Below are positions 1 to 5,579 of a stretch of DNA of 5,579 nucleotides, in pieces. The stretch comes from Propionibacteriaceae bacterium. Lineage in GTDB: Bacteria; Actinomycetota; Actinomycetes; Propionibacteriales; Propionibacteriaceae. The DNA lies in the NCBI GenBank assembly GCA_031254155.1, contig JAIRVA010000049.1:1-5579 (forward strand), written 5' to 3'. The position numbers and the translations under genes were made by a program. Every line of letters begins with the position of its first letter. The stretch's first letter is position 1. A model generated the notes under the pieces. It worked only from the letters and a program-made list of their open reading frames with translations. It was not told where the DNA came from and searched no databases.

Positions 1-320
1 CCGACCTCGATTACTACATGGACTCCTACCTCACGAGCCCGGCCGAGATGACGAGCCCGTACGTCGACTGTCTCAGCGCCGACCTGACGACCCTGCCGCC
101 GGCCTTCATCGCCGCGGCCGAGTACGACCCGCTGCGGGACGACTCGGCCGCCCTGGCCGCCATGCTCGACGCCCAGGGCCGGACCAACCGCCACGTCGTC
201 TACCCCGGCGTCCTGCACGCCTTCCTCCACAACTCCCGCCTCCTCACCGAGGCGTGGACCGCCCTCCGCGATGGCGCCGCCTTCTGCCGCGACGTCTTCG
301 CCCCAACCACCCACCGATAA
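1..320 (+). CDS. aes: Aes-like acetyl esterase (alpha/beta hydrolase fold), C-terminal part, 5' truncated
   Basis: The reading frame enters from the left edge (first full codon at base 3) and ends with TAA at 318-320, so about 106 C-terminal residues are visible. The catalytic Ser and the HGG and GDSAGG motifs would lie outside the window. From memory it aligns closely with the end of E. coli Aes: it opens with DLDYY, continues with LPPAFIAAAEYDPLRDDS, and has YPGVLHAFLHNSR near the end. By that alignment the catalytic Asp is in EYDPL (codon 126-128) and the catalytic His is in LHAFLH (codon 216-218). The hormone-sensitive-lipase-like family hydrolyses short-chain acyl esters in the cytoplasm. 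Its stop is 25 bases before caiA with no terminator between, so co-transcription is likely. A role on acyl-carnitine esters is only a guess from context. The fold and family are firm; the exact name aes is less so. Confidence 0.85.
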   Translation, partial: DLDYYMDSYLTSPAEMTSPYVDCLSADLTTLPPAFIAAAEYDPLRDDSAALAAMLDAQGRTNRHVVYPGVLHAFLHNSRLLTEAWTALRDGAAFCRDVFAPTTHR

Positions 321-333
321 ACCCATCACTGAC

Positions 334-340
334 AAGGAGA
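334..340 (+). promoter_or_regulatory. Ribosome binding site of caiA
   Basis: AAGGAGA lies 5 bases before the ATG at 346. It is a strong match to the anti-Shine-Dalgarno sequence. It decides the caiA start: the in-frame upstream ATG at 271 lies inside the esterase gene and has no comparable site. Confidence 0.8.
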
Positions 341-345
341 AGAAC

Positions 346-1482
346 ATGGATTTCGCCCTGAACGATGACCAACAACTATTCGTCGAGAACATCCGGGAGC
401 TGATGCGCCGGGAGAACTGGGAAGCGTACTTCGCGGAGTGCGACGCCAAGCACGAGTACCCGGAGCGCTGGGTCAAGGCCCTCTGCGAACTCGGTTTCGA
501 CCTCATCATGCTCCCCGAGGAGCACGGCGGCCTGAACCTGGGTCTCGTCACCCTGACCGCGGTGTACGAGGAGCTGGGCCGCTGGGGCGCGCCCACGTAC
601 GTCCTCTACCAACTGCCCTGCTTCGACACCATCCTGCGCGAGGGCACACCGGCGCAGATCGAGAAGATCCTGGCCTACGTCGGCACGGGCCAGCAGATCT
701 GGAACAGCGCCTGCACCGAGCCGGGCGCCGGGTCGGACGTCGGCAGCCTCACGACCACGTACACCCGCCGCGACGGCAAGATCTACCTGAACGGCCACAA
801 GACCTTCATCACCTCCTCGGCCCACGTGCCGTACCTCGTCATCATGACACGCGACTCCGACAATCCCGACTGCTTCACCGAGTGGCTGGTCGACATGAGC
901 CTGCCGGGCATCAAGATCGAGCCCCTCGACAAGCTCGGCCTGCGCATGGATTCCTGCTCCGATGTGTACCTTGACAACGTCGAACTCGACGAGTCCGACA
1001 TGTTCGGCACGGAGGGCGCCGGCTTCAAGCGCGGCGTCAAGGACTTCGACTTCGAGCGTTTCCTCGTCGCGGCCTGCGACTACGGCTGGGCGCTCTGCGC
1101 GTTCGAGGACGCCGCCCGCTACGCGAACGTCCGCGTCCAATTCGGCAAGCCCATCGGGCGCTTCCAGCTGAACCAGCTCAAGTTCGCCGAGATGGCGGTC
1201 CGGATCAACGCCATGAAGAACATGGTGTACGAAGCCGCCTGGTCGTACGACCGGGGTGAGATGACCTCCGCCCAGGCCGCCATGTGCAAGTATTACTGCC
1301 CGACCGCCGCGGCTGAGGTCGTCGACCGGGCCATGCAGGTCATGGGCGGCGTCTCCGTGGCGGGCGACCACCGGATCCAGCGCTTCTACCGCGACCTCCG
1401 CGTCGAGCGGATCAGCGGCGGTACGGACGAGATGATGATCCTCACCCTCGCCAAGGGCATCCTGCGGCAGTACGCGGCGTGA
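346..1482 (+). CDS. caiA: Crotonobetainyl-CoA reductase CaiA (acyl-CoA dehydrogenase family)
   Basis: CaiA reduces crotonobetainyl-CoA to gamma-butyrobetainyl-CoA in the cytoplasm, taking electrons from the FixAB flavoprotein; it is FAD-dependent. The protein is 378 residues, against 380 for E. coli CaiA, and is collinear with it from the start (MDFALNDDQQLFV) to the end (ILRQY). Diagnostic stretches shared with CaiA include ENWEAYFAECD (24-33), GAPTYVLYQLP (81-91), TEPGAGSDVGS (124-134, acyl-CoA dehydrogenase signature 1), GLRMDSC (198-204) and CAFEDAARYAN (251-261). Signature 2 begins at Gln331 with QVMGGVSVAG; Ser337 stands where E. coli has Gly. The usual Glu of the YEGT motif is absent (SGGT, 357-360), as in E. 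coli CaiA, and Glu237 in DFERF occupies the isovaleryl-CoA dehydrogenase-type catalytic position. ATG 346 is chosen because of its ribosome binding site and the homologous N-terminus. caiB follows after 10 bases. Confidence 0.96.
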   Translation: MDFALNDDQQLFVENIRELMRRENWEAYFAECDAKHEYPERWVKALCELGFDLIMLPEEHGGLNLGLVTLTAVYEELGRWGAPTYVLYQLPCFDTILREGTPAQIEKILAYVGTGQQIWNSACTEPGAGSDVGSLTTTYTRRDGKIYLNGHKTFITSSAHVPYLVIMTRDSDNPDCFTEWLVDMSLPGIKIEPLDKLGLRMDSCSDVYLDNVELDESDMFGTEGAGFKRGVKDFDFERFLVAACDYGWALCAFEDAARYANVRVQFGKPIGRFQLNQLKFAEMAVRINAMKNMVYEAAWSYDRGEMTSAQAAMCKYYCPTAAAEVVDRAMQVMGGVSVAGDHRIQRFYRDLRVERISGGTDEMMILTLAKGILRQYAA

Positions 1483-1484
1483 GG
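1481..1484 (+). promoter_or_regulatory. Ribosome binding site of caiB overlapping the caiA stop
   Basis: The caiA stop TGA (1480-1482) runs directly into GGGGG, so GAGG at 1481-1484 lies 8 bases before the caiB ATG at 1493. A binding site sharing bases with the upstream stop codon suggests that ribosomes finishing caiA re-initiate on caiB. Confidence 0.6.
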
Positions 1485-1492
1485 GGGAACCG

Positions 1493-2713
1493 ATGATTCC
1501 CACCACTAAGCCGTCTTTCGGCCCGCTGGACGACGTCCGCGTCGTCTACTCCGCCGTGGAACTCGCCGTCCCCAAGGCCTGCTGCCTCATGGCCGAGTGG
1601 GGCGCCGACGTCACCTGGATCGAGAACACCCACGCGGGCGACACCATCCGCGACACCGCCTGGGTCAAGCAGGCCGAGCGCCGCAACCAGCGCTCGATCG
1701 CCCTCGACTACTTCTGCGACGAGGGCCGCGAGGCCCTGCTCGCCCTCATCAAGGACGCGGACATCTTCATCGAGTCGAGCAAGGGTGGTACCTTTGCCCG
1801 GCGCGGGATCACCGATGAGGTCTTGTGGGCCCACAACCCCAAGCTCGTCATCGTCCACGTCTCGGGGTTCGGGCAGACCGGTGTGCCGTCCATGGTCACC
1901 CGGGCGGCGTACGACCTCACGGTCATGGCCTACAGCGGGTACATGAGCCAGAACGGTACGCCCGAGCAGCCGATGAACCCCGGACCGTACGCGGGTGACT
2001 ACTTCAACACCCTCATGATCACCTCGGCGAGCCTCGCGGCGCTGCACAAGACCAAGCTGACCGGGCGGGGCGAGGTGATCGACCTGGCGATGTACGAGAC
2101 GCTGCTCGCCATCGGGCAGTACTACCTGGTCGACTACCTCAACGCCGGCGTCATCTGGCCCCGGCCGGGGGCCCGCAACCAGAACCTCTGCGCCATCGGT
2201 GAGTACCGGTGTGCGGACGGGTTCATCGGGCTCACCGTGTACGGGGTGGCGCAGAACAAGTACCTGTTGGAGACAATCGGGCTCGGCGACCTGTGGGGCA
2301 CCGCGGACTACCCGGAGGACACCTCCGCGCTCTGGCTCTCCGGACCGAAGGCCGATCTCATCGAGGCCAAGCTCGAAGAGTATCTCGCTGCCCACACCGT
2401 CGCCGAGGTGGAGGCGGACTTCTCCGCCCACCGCATCGCGGCCCAGAAGGTCATGGAGTTCCCGGACCTCGTCGCCGACGAGCACATGCGCGCCCGCGGG
2501 GTCTGGCAGGACTGGGCCACGGCCGACGGCGAGACCTTCAAGGGCCTCGGCGTCTTCCCCAAGTTCGAAACGTTCCCCGGCGAGGTCTGGCGGCCCATGC
2601 CCGACCAGGGGTACGACACGACTGACCAGCTGAAGCGCGTCGGCTACACCGACGACCAGATCCAGCACCTCATCGCCACCGGCGTTGTACTGCAAGCCCC
2701 CACCACCAAGTAG
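1493..2713 (+). CDS. caiB: L-carnitine CoA-transferase CaiB (class III CoA-transferase family)
   Basis: CaiB moves CoA from gamma-butyrobetainyl-CoA or crotonobetainyl-CoA to incoming L-carnitine, which spares ATP once the cycle has been primed by CaiC. The protein is 406 residues (E. coli CaiB: 405) and aligns without gaps over the first half, so residue numbers match. The nucleophilic Asp169 is present in PYAGDYF (165-171). Lys97 and Arg104, described as CoA-contacting in E. coli CaiB, are both kept in SSKGGTFARRGITDEVLW (95-112). Further shared stretches are HNPKLVI (114-120), SGFGQ (124-128), DLAMYE (near 199) and CADGFIG. The family motif AGP near residue 25 reads AVP here. Formyl-CoA transferase is a relative, but the operon and the CaiB-specific 95-112 stretch favour CaiB. 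The stop TAG (2711-2713) is followed at once by the fixA ribosome binding site. Confidence 0.95.
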   Translation: MIPTTKPSFGPLDDVRVVYSAVELAVPKACCLMAEWGADVTWIENTHAGDTIRDTAWVKQAERRNQRSIALDYFCDEGREALLALIKDADIFIESSKGGTFARRGITDEVLWAHNPKLVIVHVSGFGQTGVPSMVTRAAYDLTVMAYSGYMSQNGTPEQPMNPGPYAGDYFNTLMITSASLAALHKTKLTGRGEVIDLAMYETLLAIGQYYLVDYLNAGVIWPRPGARNQNLCAIGEYRCADGFIGLTVYGVAQNKYLLETIGLGDLWGTADYPEDTSALWLSGPKADLIEAKLEEYLAAHTVAEVEADFSAHRIAAQKVMEFPDLVADEHMRARGVWQDWATADGETFKGLGVFPKFETFPGEVWRPMPDQGYDTTDQLKRVGYTDDQIQHLIATGVVLQAPTTK

Positions 2714-2720
2714 AAGGAGA
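2714..2720 (+). promoter_or_regulatory. Ribosome binding site of fixA
   Basis: AAGGAGA directly follows the caiB stop and lies 5 bases before the fixA ATG at 2726. Sequence and spacing are the same as in front of caiA. Confidence 0.8.
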
Positions 2721-2725
2721 AACCA

Positions 2726-3478
2726 ATGAAAATCATTGCCTGTTTCAAGGTCTCGCCCGAGAGCCAGGACATCCAGACCCGTCCCGACCGGACGCTCAGC
2801 CTCGACCGCGCCGTCTGGAAGATCGGGGCGTACGACCTGAACGCCATCGAGGCCGCCCGCCAACTGGGCGACCAGATGGCGGCGACCGTCACCGGGCTCA
2901 GCGCCGGCGGGCCCGACCTCGCCAGCCCGAAGCTCACCAAGGACGCCCTGTCCCGCGGCCTCGACGAGCTCAGCCTCGTCACCGACCCGGCACTGCCGGC
3001 GGCCGACACGTACCAGACCGCCGAGATCCTCGCCCGGGCCATCGCCCAGACCGAGGACGCCCAGGTGGTCTTTGTCGGCGCGGGTTCGGCCGACGGGTAC
3101 AACCAGCAGGTCGGCAACATCCTGGGCGGCCTCCTCGGCTGGAGCACCCTCAACGCGGTTCACGCCGTGACGCCGGCGGGCGACCACCTGGTGGTCGAGC
3201 GCCTGCTGGAGGACGCCGTCGAGATCGTCGAGGTCACCCTCCCCGCCGTACTCAGCCTGACCTCAAGCGCGAACACGCCCCGGATCGCCGGCATGAAGGA
3301 CATCCTGGCCGCCGGCAAACGGCCCGTGACCACGCTCGACGTGGGCGCACCGGTCGCCGCCGGGGCGGAACTCATCTCCGAACTGGCACCGGAACAGGTT
3401 GACCGCCGCCACGTTGTCATCCCCGGGCCGGCCGCGGAAGCCGCCGCCACCCTCGCCACCTATCTCAACACACTGTGA
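2726..3478 (+). CDS. fixA: Electron transfer flavoprotein beta subunit FixA
   Basis: FixA pairs with FixB to form an electron transfer flavoprotein that delivers electrons to CaiA for crotonobetainyl-CoA reduction. The protein is 250 residues (E. coli FixA: 256), soluble, with no signal peptide. It begins MKIIACFKVSPESQDI, close to E. coli MKIITCYKCVPDEQDI. The beta-subunit features seen are YDLNAIEAA (36-44), LSRGLDEL (75-82), the nucleotide-site loop SADGYNQQVG (121-130), and the family signature spanning 157-186 with VERLLED, LPAV and NTPR. MKDILAAGKRP (190-200) follows, as in E. coli. The conserved N-terminal VPD of many beta subunits reads SPE (9-11). The position directly after caiB and before fixB supports FixA over a general fatty-acid-oxidation EtfB. 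Whether the second nucleotide site holds AMP or FAD cannot be read with confidence. Confidence 0.93.
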   Translation: MKIIACFKVSPESQDIQTRPDRTLSLDRAVWKIGAYDLNAIEAARQLGDQMAATVTGLSAGGPDLASPKLTKDALSRGLDELSLVTDPALPAADTYQTAEILARAIAQTEDAQVVFVGAGSADGYNQQVGNILGGLLGWSTLNAVHAVTPAGDHLVVERLLEDAVEIVEVTLPAVLSLTSSANTPRIAGMKDILAAGKRPVTTLDVGAPVAAGAELISELAPEQVDRRHVVIPGPAAEAAATLATYLNTL

Positions 3479-3480
3479 GG
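3477..3480 (+). promoter_or_regulatory. Ribosome binding site of fixB overlapping the fixA stop
   Basis: GAGG starts inside the fixA stop TGA (3476-3478) and lies 5 bases before the ATG at 3486. It supports that start over the in-frame ATG at 3399, which would overlap fixA by 80 bases. The overlap suggests coupled translation, which fits a 1:1 FixA/FixB dimer. Confidence 0.6.
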
Positions 3481-3485
3481 CCATC

Positions 3486-4382
3486 ATGAAGTCAATTTGG
3501 GTTGTAACACACGATTCTCTCTCGGCCGACCTCGTCGCGGGCGCCCGGGCGCTCGCGCCGTTCGTCGGCGCCGTCACCTTCGGCGGCGAAGCCGTCCCGG
3601 GGGCCGACCTGACGGTCATCGCGCCCCAACCGCCGGCGGACGTACCGCTCGAAGCGTACGCGCGCCCGATCGCCGACCGGCTCGCCGAAGCGGCCCCCGA
3701 CCTCGTGCTCTGCGGCGCCGACCTGCAGAGCCGGCTCCTGGCCGGGCTCATCGCCGCGCGGCTGAAGACGGGCGTCCGCAACGCCACCAGCATCACCGTG
3801 GCCGGTGACGCGGTGACCGTCACCCGCTCGGCCCACGGCGGCCTGGCCGTCGTCACCGAGACGCTCGCGCCCGGTGTGGCCGTCCTGGTCATCGCGCCGG
3901 GTACCCTGCCGGTGGGCGACGACACCCGGCCGGCCGGCGACACCGAGACGCTGGCGGCAGTGCCCGCCCCCGGTCTCAAGGTCACCGAGCGGCGGCCCAA
4001 GCCGGTCTCGACCGTCAACCTCGCCACGGCCAGCCGCGTCGTCGGCGTGGGCCGCGGGTTCGCCGCCGAGGCGGATCTCGAACTCGCGCGGGCCCTCGCG
4101 GCCAAGCTCGGCGCCGAGGTCGGCTGCAGCCGGCCGATCGCCGAGGGTGTCGGCTGGCTCCCCGGTGACCGGTACCTCGGGGTGTCCGGCGCCACGATCA
4201 AGCCCGACGTCTACGTCGCCATCGGCATCTCCGGCCAGGTGCAGCACATGGCCGGCGTGGGCCGCGCCAAGGTGATCGTAGCCATCAACAAGGACCAGAA
4301 CGCGCCGATCTTCGCCCACGCCGATTACGGGATCGTGGGCGACCTCTACGAGGTCGTGCCGGCGCTCACCGCGGCCCTCTAA
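3486..4382 (+). CDS. fixB: Electron transfer flavoprotein alpha subunit FixB
   Basis: FixB is the FAD-binding partner of FixA in the flavoprotein serving CaiA. The protein is 298 residues from ATG 3486 (E. coli FixB: 313). The N-terminal domain (about 1-170) includes the HGGLAVVTE strand (118-126), equivalent to YGGLAIGEE in E. coli. The C-terminal FAD domain has VVGVGRG (185-191), CSRPIAEG (214-221), GISGQVQHMAG (247-257) and AINKDQNAPIFAHADYGIVG (266-285), ending in PALTAAL as E. coli FixB nearly does. The start agrees with E. coli FixB in beginning just ahead of a WVV/WVF strand. The first dozen codons are visibly richer in A and T than the rest. fixA ends 7 bases upstream and caiC starts 18 bases downstream. 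FixC and FixX, which usually complete the set, are not in the window. Confidence 0.93.
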   Translation: MKSIWVVTHDSLSADLVAGARALAPFVGAVTFGGEAVPGADLTVIAPQPPADVPLEAYARPIADRLAEAAPDLVLCGADLQSRLLAGLIAARLKTGVRNATSITVAGDAVTVTRSAHGGLAVVTETLAPGVAVLVIAPGTLPVGDDTRPAGDTETLAAVPAPGLKVTERRPKPVSTVNLATASRVVGVGRGFAAEADLELARALAAKLGAEVGCSRPIAEGVGWLPGDRYLGVSGATIKPDVYVAIGISGQVQHMAGVGRAKVIVAINKDQNAPIFAHADYGIVGDLYEVVPALTAAL

Positions 4383-4390
4383 GCGGGAAC

Positions 4391-4396
4391 GGGGAG
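4391..4396 (+). promoter_or_regulatory. Ribosome binding site of caiC
   Basis: GGGGAG lies 4 bases before ATG 4401, a slightly short spacing. It sits in the 18-base gap after the fixB stop TAA and supports the start that begins MVDIVG, matching E. coli CaiC MDIIG. Confidence 0.6.
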
Positions 4397-4400
4397 ACGC

Positions 4401-5579
4401 ATGGTCGACATCGTCGGTCCGGACACCTTCGGCGGCACCTGGGAGGCCGCCGTCCGGGAAGCGCCGGACCGCGATTTCCTCGTCTACCTGGACGAGGCGG
4501 ACGGGCGGGCCACCTACACGTACGGCCAGTTCGACCGCCTCGTCCGGCGGACGGCGGCGGGTTTCGCCGCGTGCGGGATCGGCTACCAGACCATCGTCGC
4601 CCTGCAAGTCGGCAACAGCCCCGAGTTTGTGAGTTGCTTCCTGGCGCTCGCCCGGCTCGGGGCGGTTGTCGTCCCCCTCGGCCTCAAGACGCCCGCCCCG
4701 GAGTTGCGCCGGTTGTACGACACGTGCGGTGCCACCTGGGCCATCGTCGAGGCGGCGACCCAGGACCTCCACGCCGGCCTGCGCGACCACGCGGGCTACC
4801 TGCCGGGCGGCCTGATCGTGGCCCACGGCGAGGCGGCGGCGGGCGCGCTCGCCCTGGACACGCTGGGTACGCCGACGGCCCCCGTACCCGTGCCACCACC
4901 GGTCGGCAGCGATGATCTGGCCGAGTTGCTCTTCACCTCGGGGACGACGGCGACCCCCAAGGCGGTCATGATCACACACGCCAACCTCGTCTACAGCGGC
5001 CACTTCGCCACCTGGCAGGCGTCGCTGCGGGGCGACGACCGCGTCCTCACCACCATGCCCGCTTGTCACTCCAACTTCCAGCTCGTCGCGCTGACGGGGG
5101 TGATCGTGGCCCAGGCCACCCTGGTCCTCGCGGAGCGCTACAGCGCCCGCCGCTTCTGGGCCCAGGTCCGCACCGAGCGGGCCACCGTCATCCAGCTCAC
5201 CGCGATGATGGCCCGCACCCTCCTGCTCCAGCCGCCCGCCGCCGCGGAGCGCGAGCACCTGGTCCGGGAAACCCTCTACTTCATGCCGCTCTCGACGACC
5301 GAAAAGACGGCCTTCGAGGCGCGGTACGGCGTCCGGTTCATGAATTCGTACGGCTCGACCGAGTCCATCTGCTGGGTGGTGACCGACCCCCCGGTGGGCG
5401 GACGGCGGTGGCCCGCCGTCGGGCGGGCGGCGCTCGGCTACGAGGTGGCCATCACCGACGAGGCGGGCCGGTCCCTCCCGCCCGGCCAGGTCGGCGAGTT
5501 CCGCATCAAGGGCGTTCCGGGCCGGACCCTCATGGCGGGGTACTGGCGCGACCCGGCGGCGACCAGGGCCGCGCTCACC
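4401..5579 (+). CDS. caiC: Crotonobetaine/carnitine-CoA ligase CaiC, 3' truncated by the window
   Basis: CaiC is an ATP- and CoA-dependent, AMP-forming ligase of the acyl-adenylate superfamily that primes the pathway by making a betainyl-CoA or carnitinyl-CoA. The open frame runs 393 codons to the right edge without a stop; E. coli CaiC is 517 residues, so roughly the last 120 are missing, including the C-terminal lid with its catalytic Lys. Stretches shared with CaiC are NSPEFV (72-77), AELLFTSGTT (174-183, phosphate-binding loop), VMITHANL (189-196), TTMPACHSN (217-225), ERYSARRFWAQV (245-256), QPPA (277-280), the SYGSTES adenylate motif (316-322), RRWPAVGR (335-342) and IKGVPGRT (369-376). 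The phosphate loop ends TPKAV rather than the common PKGV. ATG 4401 is chosen from its ribosome binding site and matching N-terminus. No other + frame competes. Confidence 0.94.
   Translation, partial: MVDIVGPDTFGGTWEAAVREAPDRDFLVYLDEADGRATYTYGQFDRLVRRTAAGFAACGIGYQTIVALQVGNSPEFVSCFLALARLGAVVVPLGLKTPAPELRRLYDTCGATWAIVEAATQDLHAGLRDHAGYLPGGLIVAHGEAAAGALALDTLGTPTAPVPVPPPVGSDDLAELLFTSGTTATPKAVMITHANLVYSGHFATWQASLRGDDRVLTTMPACHSNFQLVALTGVIVAQATLVLAERYSARRFWAQVRTERATVIQLTAMMARTLLLQPPAAAEREHLVRETLYFMPLSTTEKTAFEARYGVRFMNSYGSTESICWVVTDPPVGGRRWPAVGRAALGYEVAITDEAGRSLPPGQVGEFRIKGVPGRTLMAGYWRDPAATRAALT

Noticed and set aside
271..345. Upstream ATG at 271 as the caiA start, adding 25 residues
   Set aside because: It would overlap the esterase gene by 50 bases, has no good ribosome binding site, and adds a Pro/Ser-rich tail absent from E. 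coli CaiA. ATG 346 has AAGGAGA and a matching N-terminus.
438..974. + strand out-of-frame ORF inside caiA, and similar Arg/Pro-rich ones at 2199-2633, 3874-4275 and 4571-4915
   Set aside because: All are frame shadows of recognised genes with Arg/Pro/Ser-rich translations typical of shifted high-GC codons.
376..1506. 376-codon open frame on the - strand opposite caiA
   Set aside because: It is the mirror of the CaiA coding frame with a His/Val/Asp/Gly-rich translation and no recognisable domain.
1442..3187. 581-codon open frame on the - strand opposite caiB and fixA
   Set aside because: It has the same low-information composition, covers two recognised genes and their junction, and shows no family motif.
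3399..3485. Upstream ATG at 3399 as the fixB start, adding 29 residues
   Set aside because: It lies inside fixA and yields a Pro/Ser-rich extension. ATG 3486 has its own GAGG and matches the expected N-terminal strand.
4383..4400. Possible terminator or promoter between fixB and caiC
   Set aside because: The 18 bases hold only a ribosome binding site; no inverted repeat with a T-run and no -10/-35 pair was seen. The same is true of the gaps 321-345, 1483-1492, 2714-2725 and 3479-3485.
3492..5258. 588-codon open frame on the - strand opposite fixB and caiC
   Set aside because: It is an antisense shadow of GC-rich coding sequence: its translation is biased to Gly, Arg, Asp and Val and resembles no family I know. 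The + strand genes here are firmly identified.
1..5579. Mobile element, CRISPR, tRNA or repeat content
   Set aside because: No direct-repeat array, terminal inverted repeat, transposase motif or tRNA-like cloverleaf was noticed by eye. Coding sequence fills nearly all of the window.

Overview
This window is GC-rich and almost entirely coding on the + strand. Third codon positions are mostly G or C, and the genes are preceded by purine-rich ribosome binding sites. That fits a high-GC bacterium, perhaps an actinobacterium, but this is inferred from composition only and the sequence does not fix the taxon. The proteins resemble the Escherichia coli carnitine proteins closely, while base composition and gene order are not enterobacterial.

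Layout: (1) positions 1-320 hold the C-terminal part of an Aes-type acetyl esterase, an alpha/beta hydrolase, cut by the left edge. (2) 346-1482 is caiA, crotonobetainyl-CoA reductase. (3) 1493-2713 is caiB, the carnitine CoA-transferase. (4) 2726-3478 is fixA, electron transfer flavoprotein beta subunit. (5) 3486-4382 is fixB, electron transfer flavoprotein alpha subunit. (6) 4401 to the right edge is caiC, betaine/carnitine CoA ligase, cut after 393 codons. Gaps between genes are 25, 10, 12, 7 and 18 bases. No stretch over 300 bases lacks a gene, and no terminator hairpin or convincing promoter was seen in any gap. All six genes are therefore probably read from one transcript that starts left of the window.

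Together the genes encode most of the pathway that reduces L-carnitine to gamma-butyrobetaine as an anaerobic electron acceptor. CaiC activates the substrate with ATP and CoA. CaiB passes CoA between gamma-butyrobetaine, crotonobetaine and carnitine. CaiA reduces crotonobetainyl-CoA, and FixA/FixB form the flavoprotein that feeds it electrons. The hydratase CaiD, the transporter CaiT, CaiE, and FixC/FixX are not in the window; some may lie just outside.

The pathway itself is known. The points worth a second look are the interleaving of fixAB inside the cai genes (in E. coli they form a separate divergent operon), the esterase directly in front of caiA, and residue changes in CaiC, CaiB and CaiA motifs.
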